Shown one piece after another: positions 8,016 through 17,715 of a stretch of 64,000 nucleotides of DNA. Source of the DNA: Citrobacter youngae ATCC 29220 (GTDB lineage Bacteria > Pseudomonadota > Gammaproteobacteria > Enterobacterales > Enterobacteriaceae); NCBI RefSeq assembly GCF_000155975.1, contig NZ_GG730302.1, positions 398,599 to 462,598 of the forward strand. The letters are read 5' to 3'. The notes beneath the pieces are model-generated. The model saw only the letters and a program-made list of their open reading frames with translations. It was not told where the DNA came from and ran no database searches. The stretch's first letter is position 1; each line of letters begins with the position of its first letter. A program made the position numbers and the translations under genes.

Positions 8016-8942
8016 TTATTTTACCTGCTCCTGTAGCCAGCCAATAAACGCCTCGATTTTCGGCCATTGCCTGCCGGGCAGCGTGGTAATGTAGTAATGC
8101 TGATGACATTTCAGCGCCATATCGCCAAACGGCGCGACCAGCTCCCCGCTGTCGAGGCGTTTTTGCACCAGCCTTTTGCGGCCCATCGCCACGCCGATGT
8201 GGTTCATCGCCGCAATCACCGCTAAATCAGAACGATCGAAACCAATGCCTGATGATGTCGGCAAATTCACCGCAAAATGCTGCGCCCAACTGTGCCATTC
8301 ATCGGTCCCGGAGTCGTTGCTCCACGCCTGTCTGTCGTGCAGCAACGTACAGTGCGGCAAATTCACCAGCGAGCCAGCAAGGTCATAACGAGAGGCATAG
8401 TCCGGGCTGCATACCGGCAAAATCTCTTCATCCATCAGAAAATGGTGCGTGAGCTGGGCAGATGGCGCGTCGTCAAAATAGATCGCCAAATCGATTCCGG
8501 CACGTTGCAGGTTGACGTTGTCGTTCCCGGTCAACATGGTCAGCGAAATCGACGGATAGCGGCGGGTGAAGTCGCCGAGCGCCGGAACCAGCCAACACTG
8601 GGCGATAGAGGGCCGTGAGTATACGGTGAGCGTGCCGGACAACTCCTGATTTTTTATATCAAGAATTTCCTGGTTGAGCGTATCCAGCGAAGATTTTAGC
8701 GCCCAGAACACCCGTTTACCCTCGTGGGTGAGTTCCACTTTGCGATGAGAACGAACAAACAGCTGAATACCCAGCTCATCCTCCAGCTGATTAATGCGAT
8801 GGCTGACGGCGCTGGGGCTTAATGACAGCTCGTCTGCCGCCAGCGCAAACGACTGATGGCGGGCCGCCACTTCAAAGGTATACAGCTTTGACAGCTGCCA
8901 ACCGTTGAGCAGTCGGTTTCTGACTTCACGTAGGGGATCCAT
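8016..8942 (-). CDS. dsdC: DsdC, LysR-type activator of the D-serine operon
   Basis: LysR-family regulator that activates dsdXA in response to D-serine. It has an N-terminal winged helix-turn-helix (about residues 18-78, with FALAADELSLSPSAVSHRINQLE) and a C-terminal substrate-binding domain, about 308 residues in all. The ATG at 8940-8942 is preceded by a strong AGGAGG site; a GTG two codons upstream lies inside that site and is unlikely to be used. It is divergent from dsdX, with a 229-bp shared control region. Confidence 0.95.
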   Translation of the reverse strand: MDPLREVRNRLLNGWQLSKLYTFEVAARHQSFALAADELSLSPSAVSHRINQLEDELGIQLFVRSHRKVELTHEGKRVFWALKSSLDTLNQEILDIKNQELSGTLTVYSRPSIAQCWLVPALGDFTRRYPSISLTMLTGNDNVNLQRAGIDLAIYFDDAPSAQLTHHFLMDEEILPVCSPDYASRYDLAGSLVNLPHCTLLHDRQAWSNDSGTDEWHSWAQHFAVNLPTSSGIGFDRSDLAVIAAMNHIGVAMGRKRLVQKRLDSGELVAPFGDMALKCHQHYYITTLPGRQWPKIEAFIGWLQEQVK

Positions 8943-9171
8943 TCTCACCTCCTCTCCTCCTGATTCACTCGCCGGAGTGTAAAAAAGTTCGCTGCAAAAA
9001 TCAGCACAAAGGTGAATCAGAGTGAACCATATCGCATTAATGCAGCGTTATTAGACGTAAATCACTTACTTGATGCAATTTAGTTCATGTGAAAGAGGAT
9101 TTATATCGTTTGTCAGACCCTGCCCTGTTTTTGTCCAATAACCCCAGGTTAATCACAGGGCAAGGTGAGTT
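8943..9171. promoter_or_regulatory. dsdC-dsdX divergent control region
   Basis: This 229-bp AT-rich spacer lies between the divergent genes and contains no gene. By analogy with E. coli it should hold the dsdXA promoter with DsdC and CRP sites. I could not assign boxes with confidence. An AAGGTG sequence upstream of 9172 serves as the dsdX ribosome binding site. Confidence 0.6.
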
Positions 9172-10509
9172 ATGCACTCTCAAATCTGGGTTGTGAGCAC
9201 GCTGCTGATAAGCATCGTGTTAATCGTTTTGACCATCGTGAAGTTCAAATTCCACCCGTTTCTGGCACTGCTGTTAGCCAGCTTCTTCGTGGGTACTATG
9301 ATGGGTATGGGGCCGCTGGATATGGTCAATGCCATTGAGAGCGGCATCGGCGGTACGCTGGGCTTCCTCGCCGCGGTTATCGGCCTCGGGACAATTCTGG
9401 GCAAAATGATGGAAGTGTCCGGCGCGGCAGAACGCATTGGCCTGACGCTGCAGCGCTGCCGCTGGCTTTCCGCTGATGTCATTATGGTGCTGGTCGGGCT
9501 GATTTGCGGGATCACGCTGTTTGTTGAAGTCGGCGTGGTACTGTTGATTCCGCTGGCTTTTTCAATTGCCAAAAAGACCAATACTTCACTGCTGAAGCTG
9601 GCAATCCCACTGTGTACGGCGCTGATGGCGGTGCACTGCGTAGTGCCTCCGCATCCGGCAGCCCTGTTCGTCGCGAATAAGCTGGGCGCGGACATTGGCA
9701 GCGTGATTGTCTACGGTTTACTGGTGGGCTTAATGGCTTCGCTTATCGGCGGGCCGCTGTACCTGAAACTCCTCGGTAACCGTCTGCCGTTTAAACCGGT
9801 GCCCGCTGAGTTTTCCGATCTTAAAGTGCGTGACGAAAGTACGCTGCCGTCGCTGGGCGCGACGCTGTTCACCGTTCTGCTGCCGATTGGCCTGATGCTG
9901 GTAAAAACCGTCGCTGAACTGAACATGACGAAAGGCGGCACGGTGTATACGCTGCTGGAGTTTATTGGTAACCCGATCACCGCGATGTTTATTGCCGTTT
10001 TCGTAGCCTATTACATTCTCGGCCTGCGTCAGCACATCGGCATGGGGGCGCTGCTGACCCACACTGAAAACGGTTTTGGTTCGATTGCCAACATTCTGCT
10101 GATTATCGGCGCAGGCGGCGCATTCAACGCTATCCTCAAGAGCAGTGGGCTGGCAGATACGCTCGCGCTTATCCTCTCGAACATGCATATGCACCCGATT
10201 CTGCTGGCCTGGCTGGTGGCGTTGATCCTGCATGCCGCAGTGGGTTCCGCCACGGTGGCGATGATGGGCGCAACGGCAATCGTGGCACCGATGCTGCCGC
10301 TCTACCCTAACGTTAGCCCGGAGATCATTGCCATTGCCATCGGTTCCGGCGCTATTGGTTGCACGATCGTGACCGATTCCCTCTTCTGGCTGGTGAAGCA
10401 ATACTGCGGCGCCACCCTGAATGAGACGTTCAAATACTATACAACCGCGACATTTATCGCCTCGGTTATTGCACTGGCGTGCACATTCCTGCTTTCCTTT
10501 ATTATTTAA
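9172..10509 (+). CDS. dsdX: DsdX D-serine transporter
   Basis: Inner-membrane permease of the GntP (gluconate:H+ symporter) family that takes up D-serine. The 445 residues are hydrophobic throughout, with about 12-14 membrane segments (N-terminal [36 protein letters not shown] in the middle is a GntP signature region). The length equals that of the E. coli protein. It is followed 17 bp later by dsdA in the same transcript. Confidence 0.96.
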   Translation: MHSQIWVVSTLLISIVLIVLTIVKFKFHPFLALLLASFFVGTMMGMGPLDMVNAIESGIGGTLGFLAAVIGLGTILGKMMEVSGAAERIGLTLQRCRWLSADVIMVLVGLICGITLFVEVGVVLLIPLAFSIAKKTNTSLLKLAIPLCTALMAVHCVVPPHPAALFVANKLGADIGSVIVYGLLVGLMASLIGGPLYLKLLGNRLPFKPVPAEFSDLKVRDESTLPSLGATLFTVLLPIGLMLVKTVAELNMTKGGTVYTLLEFIGNPITAMFIAVFVAYYILGLRQHIGMGALLTHTENGFGSIANILLIIGAGGAFNAILKSSGLADTLALILSNMHMHPILLAWLVALILHAAVGSATVAMMGATAIVAPMLPLYPNVSPEIIAIAIGSGAIGCTIVTDSLFWLVKQYCGATLNETFKYYTTATFIASVIALACTFLLSFII

Positions 10510-10526
10510 GCGCAAAGAGACTGACT

Positions 10527-11849
10527 ATGGAAAACATTCAAACACTTATCGCCCAGCATCCTTTAGTGGCAGACCTGGTCGCTCTCAAGGAGACGACCTG
10601 GTTTAACCCTGGCACCACCTCTCTTGCGGAAGGTTTACCGTACGTTGGCCTGACCGAGCACGATGTCCAGGACGCCCACGCCCGGCTGACGCGCTTCGCG
10701 CCGTATCTGGCGCAGGCATTCCCGGAAACCGCAGCCACCGGCGGCATTATTGAATCGGAGCTGGCTGCGATCCCGGCCATGCAGAAGCGACTGGAAAAAG
10801 CGTACGGGCGGCACATCTACGGCGAACTGCTGCTGAAGAAAGACAGCCATCTGCCGATTTCCGGCTCAATTAAAGCGCGTGGCGGCATTTATGAAGTGCT
10901 GACCCACGCGGAAAAACTGGCGCTGGAAGCCGGTTTGCTCACCACGCAAGACGATTACAGCGTTCTGCTTGCACCTGAATTCAAACAGTTCTTCAGCCAG
11001 TACAGCATCGCCGTAGGCTCCACCGGCAACCTCGGGATGTCGATTGGCATTATGAGCGCCCGCATCGGCTTTAAGGTGACGGTACATATGTCTGCCGACG
11101 CGCGCGCATGGAAAAAGGCCAAACTGCGCAGCCACGGCGTGACGGTCGTGGAGTATGAAGAAGATTACGGCGTGGCGGTTGAGCAGGGCCGTAAAGCGGC
11201 GGAGTCCGACCCGAACTGTTTCTTTATCGATGATGAAAATTCCCGCACGCTGTTCTTAGGCTATGCGGTGGCCGGTCAGCGCCTGAAGGCGCAGTTCGCC
11301 CAGCAGGGGCGGGTGGTGGATGCCGATCATCCGCTGTTTGTATACCTGCCCTGCGGCGTCGGCGGCGGCCCTGGCGGCGTGGCGTTTGGCCTGAAGCTGG
11401 CGTTTGGCGATAACGTACACTGCTTCTTCGCCGAGCCGACCCATTCACCCTGCATGCTGCTGGGGATTTATACCGGGCTGCACGATACCATTTCCGTGCA
11501 GGACATCGGCATCGATAACCTGACGGCGGCGGATGGGCTGGCGGTGGGGCGCGCGTCCGGCTTTGTTGGCCGGGCGATGGAACGTCTGCTCGACGGCCTG
11601 TACACCCTGGATGACCAGACCATGTATGACATGCTGGGCTGGCTGGCGCAGGAAGAAGGCATTCGCCTTGAGCCGTCGGCGCTGGCAGGAATGGCCGGTC
11701 CGCAGCACGTTTGCGCCTCTGTTGACTATCAACAGATGCACGGCTTCAGCGCGGGCCAGCTCAATAACGCCACCCACCTGGTGTGGGCGACCGGCGGCGG
11801 CATGGTGCCGGAAGCCGAAATGGCGCAGTACCTGGCCAAAGGACGTTAA
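10527..11849 (+). CDS. dsdA: D-serine dehydratase (ammonia-lyase)
   Basis: Pyridoxal-phosphate enzyme that converts D-serine to pyruvate and ammonia, removing a growth inhibitor and providing carbon and nitrogen. Starting at the ATG at 10527 ([12 protein letters not shown]) gives 440 residues, two fewer than recalled for E. coli. The PLP-binding lysine is K116 in SGSIKARGG; the phosphate-binding glycine loop is [10 protein letters not shown] near residues 272-281. It is cytoplasmic and in an operon with dsdX. The frame is open upstream into dsdX, but the homologue starts at 10527. Confidence 0.97.
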   Translation: MENIQTLIAQHPLVADLVALKETTWFNPGTTSLAEGLPYVGLTEHDVQDAHARLTRFAPYLAQAFPETAATGGIIESELAAIPAMQKRLEKAYGRHIYGELLLKKDSHLPISGSIKARGGIYEVLTHAEKLALEAGLLTTQDDYSVLLAPEFKQFFSQYSIAVGSTGNLGMSIGIMSARIGFKVTVHMSADARAWKKAKLRSHGVTVVEYEEDYGVAVEQGRKAAESDPNCFFIDDENSRTLFLGYAVAGQRLKAQFAQQGRVVDADHPLFVYLPCGVGGGPGGVAFGLKLAFGDNVHCFFAEPTHSPCMLLGIYTGLHDTISVQDIGIDNLTAADGLAVGRASGFVGRAMERLLDGLYTLDDQTMYDMLGWLAQEEGIRLEPSALAGMAGPQHVCASVDYQQMHGFSAGQLNNATHLVWATGGGMVPEAEMAQYLAKGR

Positions 11850-11861
11850 ACGCCGCTGACC

Positions 11862-12974
11862 TTAACGCAGCATCGCCATCAGCTCCATCGGTGAGCGATG
11901 CTGCTTAAGCAGGTCACGCATTACCCGCATATGCGGCGCGGTATGGTTGAAGAAAGCCCTGTATCCGCCGCAAATCGCACTCTTTCCTCGGCTGTCGCGA
12001 TGCTTTGGACAATCGCCATGGCAAAAGCGTAACAGCGAACACGCCTGGCATTCCGCGTTCAGCGACGTTCGCTTGGACTGACCAAACTCCACTGCCCGCG
12101 GGCTGGCATTAAGCTCACTCAGCGACGTGTGATGAATATTTCCCAGACGGAAATCAGGGTAGACATAGTGATCGCACTGATACAAATCGCCATTCGCTTC
12201 CAGGGCAAAAGCATGTCCGCAGGTTGAGCTAAGCGAACACATCTGCGACGGATGCCCACACCATACGCCCAGGGTTGAATCAAATAACTGGACGAATACG
12301 CGGCCAATATCTTCTCGGACCCAGATGTCAAAAACGGAATTCAGGAAGGTTCCCCACGTCTGCGGCGGGACGGATTCGGCGGTAAGCGCGCCTTTTTCAT
12401 CGTATTCCACCAACGGAATGAACTGTAAAAAGGGCGTCCCAAGCTGGCGAAGGTAGCGATACATCTGTCCGGGTCGCTGGCTGTTCAGGGAATTAACCAC
12501 CACCAGCAGATTGAACTCCACCTGATGCTCGCGAAGCCTGGCGATGGCGTCCACCACCTTATGGTGAGTTGGTTTTCCGCTGCGGTTAACGCGATAAGCA
12601 TCGTGCAACTCGGCGGGGCCATCCAGGGAAATCCCCACCAGCCAGCCGTTAGCGTGTAAAAACTGGCACCATTCGTCGTTGAGCAAAATCCCGTTGGTCT
12701 GGAAAGCGTTATGGATTTGCTTGCCTTCCCCGTACCGTTTTTGCAACGTCACGACGCGGCGAAAAAAGTCGATGCCGCAGAGGGTTGGCTCTCCGCCCTG
12801 CCAGGCGAACATCACTTCAGGCCCCGGCTGCGCGGCAATATGCTGGCGAATAAACGCCGCTAAGGTGGCGTCATCCATTTCGGGTTGAGTGGGTTTATCA
12901 ATGTAAAAACAGTAGCGACAATCAAGGTTACAGCGAGAGCTGGCCGGCTTGGCCATGACCTGACATCCTGTCAT
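11862..12974 (-). CDS. yidF: YidF, anaerobic sulfatase-maturating radical SAM enzyme
   Basis: Predicted to oxidise the active-site Cys of a sulfatase to formylglycine. The 370-residue protein has the radical SAM cysteine motif C15-x3-C19-x2-C22 (CNLDCRYC). It also has the GGEPTL SAM-contact motif (about 60-65) and a Cys-rich C-terminal SPASM domain (CSLSSTCGHAF, CDHYVYPD, ECQACSLLRFCHGDCPK) as in anSME/AslB proteins. The E. coli K-12 YidF I recall is much shorter, so this copy looks full length. Its start overlaps the yidG stop by 4 bp. The likely client is the Cys-type sulfatase YidJ at 14344-15837. Confidence 0.9.
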   Translation of the reverse strand: MTGCQVMAKPASSRCNLDCRYCFYIDKPTQPEMDDATLAAFIRQHIAAQPGPEVMFAWQGGEPTLCGIDFFRRVVTLQKRYGEGKQIHNAFQTNGILLNDEWCQFLHANGWLVGISLDGPAELHDAYRVNRSGKPTHHKVVDAIARLREHQVEFNLLVVVNSLNSQRPGQMYRYLRQLGTPFLQFIPLVEYDEKGALTAESVPPQTWGTFLNSVFDIWVREDIGRVFVQLFDSTLGVWCGHPSQMCSLSSTCGHAFALEANGDLYQCDHYVYPDFRLGNIHHTSLSELNASPRAVEFGQSKRTSLNAECQACSLLRFCHGDCPKHRDSRGKSAICGGYRAFFNHTAPHMRVMRDLLKQHRSPMELMAMLR

Positions 12975-13333
12975 GCTAAATTCCCGATAAATGCGATAAG
13001 TTGGCGAACATGCGTAACAGCAAACAGTATTGCGAGGGATAACACCGCGAGGGAGATCATAAATTTGTCACGCACCGCGCGAGATTCAGAAAAATCACTA
13101 TGCGCCACATCCATCAGATTACGGCTGCGGGTATAGCGCCAAAGGACGATCGCCACCATCGCCAGCACCACGATGGAAACCCAAAACAGGAAACCTGCCT
13201 GATGCCAGTTGTGCTTCAGCGCCAGCGCCATTAGCGCGCCATAGCCCAGCAGCGTACGAAACCAGGCCAGTGAGGTTCGCTCCGGTTGTAGCCCCGGGTC
13301 GGCAATACGCCGCGACTTACGGCTATCCGGCAT
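12971..13333 (-). CDS. yidG: YidG, DUF202-family inner-membrane protein
   Basis: A 120-residue membrane protein starting MPDSRKSRRIADPGLQPERT, with three hydrophobic segments (about 28-48, 53-73, 95-115). The early LAWFRTLLGYGALM stretch resembles the start of YidH, as expected for the DUF202 family. The ATG at 13331-13333 gives the length of the E. coli protein. It overlaps yidH by 11 bp and yidF by 4 bp. The molecular function is unknown. Confidence 0.92.
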   Translation of the reverse strand: MPDSRKSRRIADPGLQPERTSLAWFRTLLGYGALMALALKHNWHQAGFLFWVSIVVLAMVAIVLWRYTRSRNLMDVAHSDFSESRAVRDKFMISLAVLSLAILFAVTHVRQLIAFIGNLA

Positions 13334-13670
13334 ACAGTACCAGTCCCATGACAATCACCGCGACGCTCATCAAAATCAGGCTGATGATTAACAGGCTATG
13401 GGTATAGGGTAAATCCTCTTTCAGACGCATCGCTCTCTCATTACGCAGCCAGCGCAGGTACCCATAAATCGCCAGCCCCCCGGCAAACAGGCACAGCAAC
13501 AGCGCCAAAAGCTCACGAATAACCGGTGTGGCAAAATCCGGAGCCAGTTGGTCGAGACCTACGCCCGCCGCCAGAAACCCCAGCGCGGTACGGATCCATG
13601 CCAGAAACGTACGCTCATTTGCCAGCGAGAAGCGGTAATCCGGCGCTTCTCCAAGGCGGGAAATCTTCAT
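13323..13670 (-). CDS. yidH: YidH, DUF202-family inner-membrane protein
   Basis: A 115-residue protein starting MKISRLGEAPDYRFSLANER, with three predicted membrane helices and the family hallmark NERTFLAWIRTALGFLAAG. The start is chosen at 13668-13670, preceded by AAGGAG, and matches E. coli YidH. It is first gene of a yidHGF unit whose members overlap. The function is unknown; the coupling to yidF is conserved context only. Confidence 0.93.
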   Translation of the reverse strand: MKISRLGEAPDYRFSLANERTFLAWIRTALGFLAAGVGLDQLAPDFATPVIRELLALLLCLFAGGLAIYGYLRWLRNERAMRLKEDLPYTHSLLIISLILMSVAVIVMGLVLYAG

Positions 13671-13777
13671 GACAACTCCTTTTCTTTTTCGCGATCGTCC
13701 GCGTGTCCTGCTCATTTTCAGAATTTCATACAGCGTATTGCTGATATGCTTTGCGCTATCCAGCACAGGGAGTTCGG

Positions 13778-14227
13778 ATGGACATCATAGCGCAAAACAA
13801 ATGTAGCTCACTGGGAATGCTTTTCGGCGCGATTGCGTTGATTCTTGGCATTTTCCATTTCTCTTTTGGCCCCTTTTCCGCCCCGCCGCCTGCGCTCGAA
13901 AGCGTGGTGGCAGAGCAGGTTTCCGCCGTCAAAAAAGGCATTATTGCCGGGCTGAAAGGTGAGCAACCGCCCGTCGCGGCGAAAAAACCTGCAGCCGATA
14001 TCGATAAGATACTGGATAACAGCGGTATCGCGCTGGCCATCATTGCTTTGGCTTGTGCGTTTATCGGCGGCATGCGCAAAGAGAACCGCTGGGGCATCCG
14101 TGGCGCATTAATCTTCGGCGGCGGTACGCTCGCCTTTCACGCCCTGCTCTTTGGCATTGGGCTGATATGCGGCATTATTCTGCTGATCCTGATATTTTCC
14201 TTCCTCAACGGCGGCTCCCCCATTTAG
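13778..14227 (+). CDS. yidI: YidI inner-membrane protein
   Basis: A 149-residue protein starting MDIIAQNKCSSLGMLFGAIA. It has an N-terminal membrane helix, a variable linker rich in Ala, Pro and Lys (about 35-80), and two more hydrophobic segments at the C-terminus. It matches recalled E. coli YidI in length and in the GGMRKENRWGIRGAL motif. It is divergent from yidH. The function is unknown. Confidence 0.9.
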   Translation: MDIIAQNKCSSLGMLFGAIALILGIFHFSFGPFSAPPPALESVVAEQVSAVKKGIIAGLKGEQPPVAAKKPAADIDKILDNSGIALAIIALACAFIGGMRKENRWGIRGALIFGGGTLAFHALLFGIGLICGIILLILIFSFLNGGSPI

Positions 14228-14232
14228 TCGTT

Positions 14233-14313
14233 TCCGGATGGCGGCGTGAACGCCTTATCCGGCCTACGCGGGTAGGCAAACGTAGGCCGGGTAAGCGAAG
14301 CGCCCCCGGCAAA
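14233..14313. repeat. REP/BIME pair
   Basis: Inverted REP units (TCCGGATGGCGGCG...TATCCGGCCTAC / GTAGGCCGGGTAAGCG...CCCGGCA) lie between the converging yidI and yidJ, where they may act on both transcript ends. Confidence 0.9.
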
Positions 14314-14343
14314 CAGGGATATCTTCGCCATCAAGCCCTTTGC

Positions 14344-15837
14344 TCAAAACTTCTGCTTTTTCTCTTCCACTTTTACGCCCTGGGTTGGTAAACCGGTGTC
14401 GTAATCGCGAACCACCGGAGAATAACCGTCTGCAGGACGCGGACGAAAAGCGCCCATCCAGCGCGGTACGGCGTCTGGACGCCACGGACGCAAACTCCAC
14501 TGATAGGTGCGGAATGGGTCACGGATTTTATCCATATAGTCCAGCAGCGCGTCGTGCATCTGGCGGCGAACGTCGGCCAATTGTGGCGAATCTATCAGGT
14601 TATGTAGCTCATCGGGATCGTTTCGTCGGTCGTAAAGCTCATCGCTGGTAAACAGATTCAGCACCAGCTTCCAGTCGTCCGTCACCCAGCAGCGTACCGG
14701 AATAAATCCGCCAAAACTGTCATGTTCAATCTCATAACGGTTGAACTCCACCATCACGCCGCGCGGCTTTTCAACGGTAAGGATGTTTTCACCCGGCAGG
14801 ATTTGGGGTTTCTCAATGCCCGCCAGCGCCATCATCGTCGGCAGCAGATCGATATGACTGACCGGCGTGTCTACCTGCATAGGTTCCCCCTGCGGCGGGC
14901 GCATAATCAGCGGAATTCGCGTAATGTCGTCATACATTGCCGCCCCCTTACTGATGAGCCTATGCGCCCCCATCATCTCGCCATGATCGGAGGTATAAAT
15001 GACCCAGGTATTCTCTCGCTGTTCTGGCGTTAAAGCGTGGATCACCCGGCCAATCTGATCGTCCACAAAGTCGTTGCAGGCAAAATAGAGCGGATGATGA
15101 TAACGTCCGTCGTCACCAACCGGAGAGGGCATCGCTTGCGCCCACAGTCGATGATGCTCAGGCTTATCGCACAAGGTATCCTGCGCTTTCGCGCCCAGAT
15201 CGTAGTAAAAATCCTGATATTTCTGCAGATATTCAACAGGGCAGGTAAACGGGTGATGCGGCTCGTCGTAGGACACGACCATCAGAAAAGGTTCGTCATC
15301 ACGCGCTGGCTGGTGGAGAAAATCGACCGCCCGGTTGCTGATACGATGCGCCCAGGTGAAGGTTTCGTCGATATTGTTTGCCAGCAAATCTTCCACGCTG
15401 TTCAGGCCGTTACGCCATAAACCGATCTCCTGGTCCGTGAGTTCCGCGAGGTAATTAGCCCCGTCATACCAGTAGTCGGCATCCCACTCGGGTGGGCATT
15501 CGCCGGTACCAAAGTAATCATGCCCGTCGAGATGCCACTTGCCGATGTAGCAGGTGTGATAGCCCGCATCCTTAAAGTAGCGCCCCATGGTGGAGATGTT
15601 CTTCCCCGGCGCGACGTTATTGGTCCACGGACCGGACTGGTTGGCATAAATTCCGGTAAACAGCCCCGCGCGGGCCGGGGTGCATACCGGTGAGCAGGTA
15701 TAAGCGGAATTAAAGCGAATACCTTCCGCCGCCAGGCTATCAATATGGTTGGTATTCAGCGGATTACCGCTATAGCTGCCGACCATATTGGTCGCCTGGG
15801 TATCGGTCATGATGAACAGAAAATTAGGGCGGGTCAT
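14344..15837 (-). CDS. yidJ: YidJ, Cys-type sulfatase
   Basis: Member of the alkaline-phosphatase/sulfatase superfamily predicted to cleave sulfate esters. The 497 residues begin TRPNFLFIMTDTQ (metal ligand D12). The sulfatase signature is C52-T-P-A-R-A-G, where C52 must be converted to formylglycine. HLDGHDYFG, DEPHHPF and YTSDHGEMMG supply further metal and substrate residues. No signal peptide is visible, so it should act in the cytoplasm on an imported sulfated compound. It overlaps yidK by 4 bp. The substrate is unknown. Confidence 0.93.
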   Translation of the reverse strand: MTRPNFLFIMTDTQATNMVGSYSGNPLNTNHIDSLAAEGIRFNSAYTCSPVCTPARAGLFTGIYANQSGPWTNNVAPGKNISTMGRYFKDAGYHTCYIGKWHLDGHDYFGTGECPPEWDADYWYDGANYLAELTDQEIGLWRNGLNSVEDLLANNIDETFTWAHRISNRAVDFLHQPARDDEPFLMVVSYDEPHHPFTCPVEYLQKYQDFYYDLGAKAQDTLCDKPEHHRLWAQAMPSPVGDDGRYHHPLYFACNDFVDDQIGRVIHALTPEQRENTWVIYTSDHGEMMGAHRLISKGAAMYDDITRIPLIMRPPQGEPMQVDTPVSHIDLLPTMMALAGIEKPQILPGENILTVEKPRGVMVEFNRYEIEHDSFGGFIPVRCWVTDDWKLVLNLFTSDELYDRRNDPDELHNLIDSPQLADVRRQMHDALLDYMDKIRDPFRTYQWSLRPWRPDAVPRWMGAFRPRPADGYSPVVRDYDTGLPTQGVKVEEKKQKF

Positions 15838-17549
15838 GCTTTATCCTTAGCGTCAGAGACACAAAGCGCAGCGGTCAGACGACGCGTCTGCCAACTGCTG
15901 TAAATCAAATACATCATCACTGCCGCCGTAATTGAGTAGCAGAGAATCGTCAGCCATTGCGTGTGGTATCCGCCGAACTGTGCCAGCCCGGAATAGACGC
16001 CAAGCATCGCGGTCAGGATCCCGACGGAGGCAAGTTTGGCGTTTTTCCACGGCTTCATGTCTACCGCGAAAGCATCATGGAATTTAAACGGCGTGGCGCG
16101 CGGCTTGATTGCACCGATAACCAGCATGACCACCACGTTGATGCAGAACGTGCAGGCCAGAACGTAAAGGAAGTGAAAGTCGAACTTCACCAGATAATTA
16201 ATGGTGATGTAGCTGACAATACCGAGCCCCATGGCGACTTTCGCCGCCAGCGCGGGAATGCGCGGGAAAAAGAATCCCATAATGATGATGGTCACCAACG
16301 GCACGTTATAAATACCGTTGAGCTGTTTCATCCAGCTGTAGAGTCCCTCCGGCGCATTAGCGATCCATGGCGCGACCAGCACAGAAATCACCGCGATAAA
16401 GAAGCCGAACTTACGCCCAACCCGAACCAGCTGTTCCGGTTGCGCATGTTGATTAATAATCCGCCGGTAGATGCCCATGCTAAATAAGGTGCTGGCGCTG
16501 TTTAAAAATCCATTGAACGTACTGATTACCGCGCCGAATAAAACAGCGCCGAAAAAACCAACCAAAGGAACAGGCAGTACGTTATTTACCAGCGTCGGAT
16601 ACGCCATATCCGCCTTTGGAAGGTCCTGGTAGAGATGAAAAGCAATTAACCCCGGTAATACCAATACCAGCGGGTCGAGCATTTTTAATACCGCTGTGAG
16701 CAATGCCCCTTTCTGCCCTTCTGACAGGCTTTTGGAAGCCAGCGTACGTTGCACGATGCCCTGATTAGTACACCAGTAGAAGGTATTCACCAGAATCAAG
16801 CCGGTAAAAGCGGCGCCGATTGGCAACGGATCGTTCGCCCCGCCAATTGAGTTTAATTTCTCCGCATGCACGGTGGTCAGTTGCTCAATGCCTTGCAAAA
16901 AGCTGCCTTTGCCCATCGCAATCAGGCCAAACACCGGGACCATCAATCCCCCAATAACCAGCCCAATGCCATTGATGGAGTCAGCAACCGCCATCGCGCG
17001 CAAGCCGCCGATAACCGCATAAATAATCCCGGCAAGGCCCAGCAAAATAACCAGTAGCCAGATTGCGGCGCCCTGAGATATGTTCAGCGATTCACCGATA
17101 TGAAAAAGGCTGTTCAGCGCCAGCGCCCCGGAATAAAGCACAATCGGCAGGAAGCAGACGCCAGTGGCAATAAGAAAGCAAAAATCGATAATGATCCGCG
17201 TGGTTTTATCGTAACGTTCTTCCAGAAAATCAGGGATCGTCGCAATGCCGCGTTGTAGATAGCGAGGCAGAAAGATCAGCGCCAGAAAGATAAGCGTCAC
17301 CGCAGAGGTGACTTCCCAGCCCATGACCGACATTCCGCTTTTATAAGCCTGACCAGACAGGCCAACCAACTGTTCGGTTGAAAGGTTGGTTAACATCAGT
17401 GACGCCGCAATCACCGGCGCTTTCAACGAACGCCCGGCGAGAAAATATCCCTGTTGCGATCCGGTATCCGTCTTCCGTACCTTCCACCAGGTGATTACCG
17501 CCACCAGCAGCGTAAAACCCACAAAGCTTAGAATTTGTAGCGTATTCAT
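15834..17549 (-). CDS. yidK: YidK, sodium:solute symporter (SSS family)
   Basis: Inner-membrane Na+-coupled importer of the SGLT/SSS family, 571 residues with about 13-14 hydrophobic segments. Family features include the early WWKVRKTDTGSQQGYFLAGRSL loop and NLSTEQLVGLSGQAYK around the Na+/sugar site. The likely substrate class is a sugar or sugar derivative. Translational coupling to the sulfatase YidJ suggests a sulfated carbohydrate, an inference only. It is divergent from yidL. Confidence 0.93.
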   Translation of the reverse strand: MNTLQILSFVGFTLLVAVITWWKVRKTDTGSQQGYFLAGRSLKAPVIAASLMLTNLSTEQLVGLSGQAYKSGMSVMGWEVTSAVTLIFLALIFLPRYLQRGIATIPDFLEERYDKTTRIIIDFCFLIATGVCFLPIVLYSGALALNSLFHIGESLNISQGAAIWLLVILLGLAGIIYAVIGGLRAMAVADSINGIGLVIGGLMVPVFGLIAMGKGSFLQGIEQLTTVHAEKLNSIGGANDPLPIGAAFTGLILVNTFYWCTNQGIVQRTLASKSLSEGQKGALLTAVLKMLDPLVLVLPGLIAFHLYQDLPKADMAYPTLVNNVLPVPLVGFFGAVLFGAVISTFNGFLNSASTLFSMGIYRRIINQHAQPEQLVRVGRKFGFFIAVISVLVAPWIANAPEGLYSWMKQLNGIYNVPLVTIIIMGFFFPRIPALAAKVAMGLGIVSYITINYLVKFDFHFLYVLACTFCINVVVMLVIGAIKPRATPFKFHDAFAVDMKPWKNAKLASVGILTAMLGVYSGLAQFGGYHTQWLTILCYSITAAVMMYLIYSSWQTRRLTAALCVSDAKDKA

Positions 17550-17715
17550 CTCATAGCCCTTTTTATCATTATGTCCCGGCAGCTGTAGGAAGAATGTGAG
17601 GTATTGCGCGCCGGGTCAGGCAGTCAGATTTCTTAAAATAAAAACGTCATATCCCTGAACGGATTTTTTCTGTTAAGTTCAGGTTGTGGGCATAATTCTC
17701 CGGCGGGAAATTAAA

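Noticed and set aside
9730-10515. 261-codon frame opposite dsdX
   Set aside because: Antisense to a membrane protein gene; the Gln/Arg/His-rich product is typical of shadow frames.
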